Shown here in pieces: positions 61,395 through 64,000 of a stretch of DNA of 64,000 nt. Source of the DNA: Terriglobia bacterium. GTDB taxonomy: Bacteria; Acidobacteriota; Terriglobia; Bryobacterales; Bryobacteraceae. The stretch is from NCBI GenBank assembly GCA_020073305.1, contig JAIQFK010000032.1, forward strand, positions 49,971-113,970, given 5' to 3'. Positions within the stretch are counted from its first letter, which is position 1, and each line of letters begins with the position of its first letter. Below the pieces are notes generated by a model. It did no database searches. It was not told the DNA's origin and saw only the letters and a program-made list of their open reading frames with translations. Made by a program: the position numbers and the translations under genes.

Positions 61395-62474
61395 GTGCGC
61401 ATTCTCGGAATCGAGTCGTCGTGCGATGAGACCGCCGCCGCGGTAGTAGAAGACGGCGTCTCCATTCTCTCCTCCGTTGTCGCCTCCCAATTAGCCACAC
61501 ATGCCCGCTATGGCGGCGTGGTGCCCGAACTGGCATCGCGCGAGCACCTGCGCGCTATCGTGCCGGTAGTGCGGCTGGCCCTCGACGAATCCAAGAGCAC
61601 GTACGCCGACCTGTCCGCGATTGCCGTGACCGCCGGGCCGGGCCTGGTGGGATCGCTGCTGGTGGGGCTCACGTTTGCGAAATCGCTCTCGTTTGCACGT
61701 GGCATCCCGCTCATCGGCGTCAATCACATCGAAGGGCATGTTCATGCCGTGGTGCTCGAGGCCAAGCAGAGGGGCACACCGGTTGAATTCCCCGCGCTGG
61801 CGCTGATCGTCAGCGGCGGCCACACTCATCTGTTCGAGACCCGCGCGGATTTCACTTATCGACTATTAGGAAAGACCCGCGACGACGCCGCGGGCGAGGC
61901 GTTCGATAAAGTCGCCAAGCTGCTGGGGTTTGGTTATCCGGGCGGCCCGGTGATCGATCTGCTCGCGCCTTACGGGAATTCGCGCGCTGTGCCGTTCACG
62001 CTGGCGAAGATGAAGGGCAACGCGCTCGATTTCAGCTTCAGCGGACTCAAAACCGCCGTGCTGCGGTGGACCCAAGCGCGCGACCTCGCGGGCGAGATTC
62101 AAAAGCGCAAAAAGCTGCTGGCAGATCATCCGCGGCCAACCGCCGAACAATGGCTGGCCATAACGCCGCAGGAGACACTGGATCTGCTGGCGTCTTTTCA
62201 GGGCACGGTCATTCAGGAGTTGCTGCGCCGGGCGGCAGCCGCGGCGGAATGCATGGGTGCGCGCTCGCTCATCATTTCGGGCGGCGTCGCATGCAACTCC
62301 GGCCTGCGTGCCGCAGCCATCGCCCGGCACCTTCCTTATCCCGTCCACTTTCCTTCCCCTGCACTTTCGACGGACAACGCGGCGATGATCGCCGCCGCGG
62401 CATTTCCCAAACTCGCTCGCGGCGAGTTCGCCGACCTAAGCCTTGCCGCCTCAGCCAGTTTGCCGCTGGCCTAA
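61395..62474 (+). CDS. tsaD: tRNA N6-adenosine threonylcarbamoyltransferase
   Basis: Universal enzyme that adds the threonylcarbamoyl group to A37 of ANN-decoding tRNAs, with TsaB, TsaC and TsaE. The 359-residue ASKHA-fold protein has [19 protein letters not shown], the iron/zinc His pair in [38 protein letters not shown] and [19 protein letters not shown] with [16 protein letters not shown]. The start codon is GTG at 61395, three bases after the kinase stop; no Shine-Dalgarno was seen. It is probably read through from the kinase gene. Confidence 0.95.
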   Translation: MRILGIESSCDETAAAVVEDGVSILSSVVASQLATHARYGGVVPELASREHLRAIVPVVRLALDESKSTYADLSAIAVTAGPGLVGSLLVGLTFAKSLSFARGIPLIGVNHIEGHVHAVVLEAKQRGTPVEFPALALIVSGGHTHLFETRADFTYRLLGKTRDDAAGEAFDKVAKLLGFGYPGGPVIDLLAPYGNSRAVPFTLAKMKGNALDFSFSGLKTAVLRWTQARDLAGEIQKRKKLLADHPRPTAEQWLAITPQETLDLLASFQGTVIQELLRRAAAAAECMGARSLIISGGVACNSGLRAAAIARHLPYPVHFPSPALSTDNAAMIAAAAFPKLARGEFADLSLAASASLPLA

Positions 62475-62504
62475 GGCCCGGTATTTACCCGGTATTTTTC
62501 CAGC

Positions 62505-62533
62505 TTGACCCAGGGAATCGGGTTAGGTAGCCT
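62505..62533 (+). promoter_or_regulatory. Candidate promoter of the adenylate kinase gene
   Basis: TTGACC (five of six to the -35 consensus), a 17-base spacer and TAGCCT (three of six to the -10) lie 83 bases before the TTG start. Just upstream, at 62478-62499, the 11-base unit CCCGGTATTT is repeated directly. Confidence 0.4.
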
Positions 62534-62615
62534 GTTCTCAGCGGGGGAAAAAATACGGGGCTCACCGGGCATTCCAGGTGGGGATGTCCGCACGCACCTT
62601 AATGTCGGAGGACGC

Positions 62616-63335
62616 TTGATCGTTTTGTTGTTCGGAGCGCCAGGTTCGGGGAAAGGGACGCAGTCGAGGTTCATCTCCGAGCGACGCAAAATCCCAACGG
62701 TTTCCACGGGCGACATGTTGCGCGCAGAGTGCCGGCACGAGACGGCGCTGGGGATCGCGGCCAAATCGATTCTTGCAAAGGGCGGGCTGGTGGATGATGA
62801 CCTGGTCAATGTCATGGTGGTCCACCGGATCACGCAGCCGGATTGCCGCAAGGGATTTATCCTGGACGGCTATCCGCGCACGGTGCCGCAAGCCATTTTC
62901 CTGTCCAGGTTTCTGGAAAACACCAAGCTTCCGCCCCCCACGGTCATTCATCTCGACGTGCCGGTTCCGGTGCTGGTGACCCGCCTTTCTTCCCGGCGCC
63001 ACTGTCCGGCCTGCGGCACGATTTATAACCTGCTCTATCAGCCGCCGGTGCGGGAGGGACGCTGCGATGTGGAGGGCGAACCTCTGATCCATCGCGATGA
63101 CGACCTGGAGGATGTGGTGCGGCAGCGGATGGAGGCCTATTACCGGCTGTGCGCTCCGCTGATCGAATACTACAGCGGTCCGAACTATCACCGGGTGGAC
63201 GGGCAGTGCGAGCCGGAGAAGATTTCCGGGCAAATCAAATCCATCATCACCGCGCGGCCGGTGCGGCGGACGATGAACGGCACGAAACGGCCGCTGGTGG
63301 TTCGATACTCTGAGCCTTCCGCCGAAGTGACGTAG
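62616..63335 (+). CDS. adk: Adenylate kinase
   Basis: Interconverts ATP plus AMP with two ADP. The 239-residue protein has the P-loop FGAPGSGKGTQSRFISERR, STGDMLRAECRHETALG, the GYPRTVPQAIFLSRFLE AMP-binding segment, and the LID with HCPACGTIYN and GRCDVEGEPLIHRDDD, a zinc-type LID with three Cys and one Asp. The C-terminal tail of about 25 residues is basic. TTG at 62616 is the likely start because GGAGG lies four bases before it; an upstream open frame from 62505 has no Shine-Dalgarno and overlaps the promoter. Confidence 0.92.
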   Translation: MIVLLFGAPGSGKGTQSRFISERRKIPTVSTGDMLRAECRHETALGIAAKSILAKGGLVDDDLVNVMVVHRITQPDCRKGFILDGYPRTVPQAIFLSRFLENTKLPPPTVIHLDVPVPVLVTRLSSRRHCPACGTIYNLLYQPPVREGRCDVEGEPLIHRDDDLEDVVRQRMEAYYRLCAPLIEYYSGPNYHRVDGQCEPEKISGQIKSIITARPVRRTMNGTKRPLVVRYSEPSAEVT

Positions 63336-63372
63336 GCACGCGAGCTGAAGTTGCAGGTTTTCTGCCGTCCCC

Positions 63373-63421
63373 GTGCGAGAAGGACCGGAGGATGCCCCGC
63401 ATCTCTTCCGTCTTCTCGTGC
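63373..63421. repeat. Imperfect inverted repeat, 23-base arms with CCC loop
   Basis: Two 23-base arms pair around a CCC loop, with solid blocks GAGAAG and GATGC separated by mismatches and G-T pairs. It begins 38 bases after the adk stop. No T-run follows, so it may be a transcript hairpin or a mobile-element end. Confidence 0.5.
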
Positions 63422-63516
63422 AATGGTGAGAACCGTCGTAGGTAAGTTGGCCGTTGGAGTTGTAAGAGCCCAGGCGACGCGGTTAAGTTGGTTGGAGCGG
63501 GGTCAGGTCCGTCTGT

Positions 63517-63567
63517 CACCAGGTTGCGGTCACCAGGTTGCGACCAGGTTGCGGTCACCAGGTTGCG
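63517..63567 (+). repeat. Four close copies of ACCAGGTTGCG
   Basis: ACCAGGTTGCG occurs at 63518, 63532, 63543 and 63557, at spacings of 14, 11 and 14 bases. Two of the intervals are the unit GGTC. This looks like slippage or a protein-binding array, and nothing further is known. Confidence 0.7.
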
Positions 63568-63793
63568 AAAAGGGGCTTCGCGATGATCGTCGCGGATATT
63601 TTCGGTTTACCCCCGGGGAGGCGGAATCCATGCGTAGGGAAGTCAGGCGGCGGATGCGGGTGAGATCAGCAGGCTAGTTAGACGGCGAGCCCCTCGGTCC
63701 GCCTATCTGGATTACTCCCCTGAAACGCCGGTGGGGGAAACGGGGACAGGATGGACTGCACCCTTGTGCTGAGGCACAGAAATTAGGGACAGG

Positions 63794-63958
63794 TTACCAT
63801 TCGCTGACAAGTCGTTGCCAGCGCTCAAACCGCGGTGAATACTGAGGGCGGTTGGTGAAGCGGAAGCGGGCTCTGCTGGAGAGCAACCCGCCAAGGAATA
63901 GCCAGCCCGGAAACTCATCGCGGACGATGAGCAGGGCGTGGTCCTTGGGCTGCGCCCT
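63794..63958 (-). pseudogene. Short 3' remnant of an unidentified protein gene
   Basis: On the minus strand 54 sense codons end in TAA at 63794. The sequence KDHALLIVRDEFPGWLFLGG and RFRFTNRPQYSPRFERWQRL looks like real protein, with no start and a TGA immediately upstream. It could be the tail of a transposase-like or hypothetical gene whose 5' part is beyond the window or lost. Confidence 0.35.
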
Positions 63959-64000
63959 TCAGCTTCGCCCGGGGCCGACCAACGGGAGGCGGCACCCCGG

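Larger units (their letters stand above)
63336..64000. other. Gene-poor tail with repeats and a remnant
   Basis: The last 665 bases hold no gene I can name. They contain an imperfect inverted repeat (63373-63421), four close copies of ACCAGGTTGCG (63518-63567), a repeated nine-base unit ending in GGGACAGG (63742 and 63785) and a short minus-strand remnant (63794-63958). A plus-strand open frame at 63351-63677 has no recognisable features. Such mixtures are typical of decayed mobile-element borders. Confidence 0.6.

Noticed and set aside
63351..63677. 108-codon plus-strand frame in the repeat-rich tail
   Set aside because: It runs through the inverted repeat and the ACCAGGTTGCG array and shows no protein-like pattern.
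1..64000. tRNA, rRNA, CRISPR or riboswitch
   Set aside because: I looked for tRNA T-loop and anticodon-arm patterns, regularly spaced direct repeats and known riboswitch cores and found none; short repeats near 63.5 kb lack the spacing of a CRISPR array. A covariance-model search would be needed to exclude them formally.

Overview
The window looks like chromosome of a Solibacter-type member of the Acidobacteriota (Bryobacterales/Solibacteres). The pointers are family-level: a secreted protein ending in the Solibacter-type C-terminal domain (TIGR03437), two acidobacterial duplicated orphan permeases (TIGR03434 type), one of them behind its usual PadR-like regulator (TIGR03433 type), several secreted enzymes with TIGR-like signal peptides, and a uniformly GC-rich, densely packed sequence. 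These assignments come from reading the proteins, not from a search. No rRNA, tRNA, CRISPR array or intact mobile element was seen.

Layout. 1-6.7 kb: a tripartite RND efflux operon (pump, adaptor, outer-membrane channel). 6.7-17 kb: single genes for a secreted DUF4097-like protein, an M13 metallopeptidase, a long isoleucyl-tRNA synthetase, a three-part secreted lectin-like/LssY_C/hydrolase protein, a TPR protein and a lipoprotein. 17-25 kb: a very large GH2 enzyme facing a five-gene plus-strand operon (DegT/StrS aminotransferase, sugar isomerase, murQ, murA, rhodanese) that points to amino-sugar and cell-wall metabolism. 25-39.4 kb: a long minus-strand block containing a Tad/Flp-type pilus assembly operon (cpaA, B, C, E, F, tadB, tadC) with two small unrecognised genes woven into it, followed by a 1008-residue secreted beta-propeller-like protein and an outer-membrane barrel. 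No Flp pilin gene is visible. 39.4-49.4 kb: a class III aminotransferase with a Gfo/Idh/MocA partner, a helix-hairpin-helix protein, bacterioferritin, ssb, a decayed secreted-protein gene, then a minus-strand run of D-aminoacylase-like enzyme, 3-hydroxyacyl-CoA dehydrogenase, EamA transporter and GH20 hexosaminidase. 49.4-58 kb: two orphan permeases, a PadR regulator, a GNAT enzyme, a VOC protein and a secreted serine hydrolase. 58-63.3 kb: a small HExxH protein, a secreted acetamidase-like enzyme, a degenerate histidine kinase-response regulator hybrid, tsaD and adk. The final 665 bases hold repeats, a long imperfect inverted repeat and a gene remnant.

Points that deserve attention: (i) a 65-codon gene joined by four-base overlaps at both ends inside the Tad operon, carrying a prepilin-like cleavage motif; (ii) a 30-residue membrane peptide gene behind tadC; (iii) a lectin-LssY_C-hydrolase fusion and an N-terminally extended GH2 enzyme with a Ser-Asp doublet where most relatives have Asn-Glu; (iv) at least seven lead genes whose ATG lies 6-8 bases after a -10-like hexamer with no Shine-Dalgarno, suggesting leaderless transcripts; (v) a response-regulator hybrid whose kinase half has lost its ATP-binding residues.
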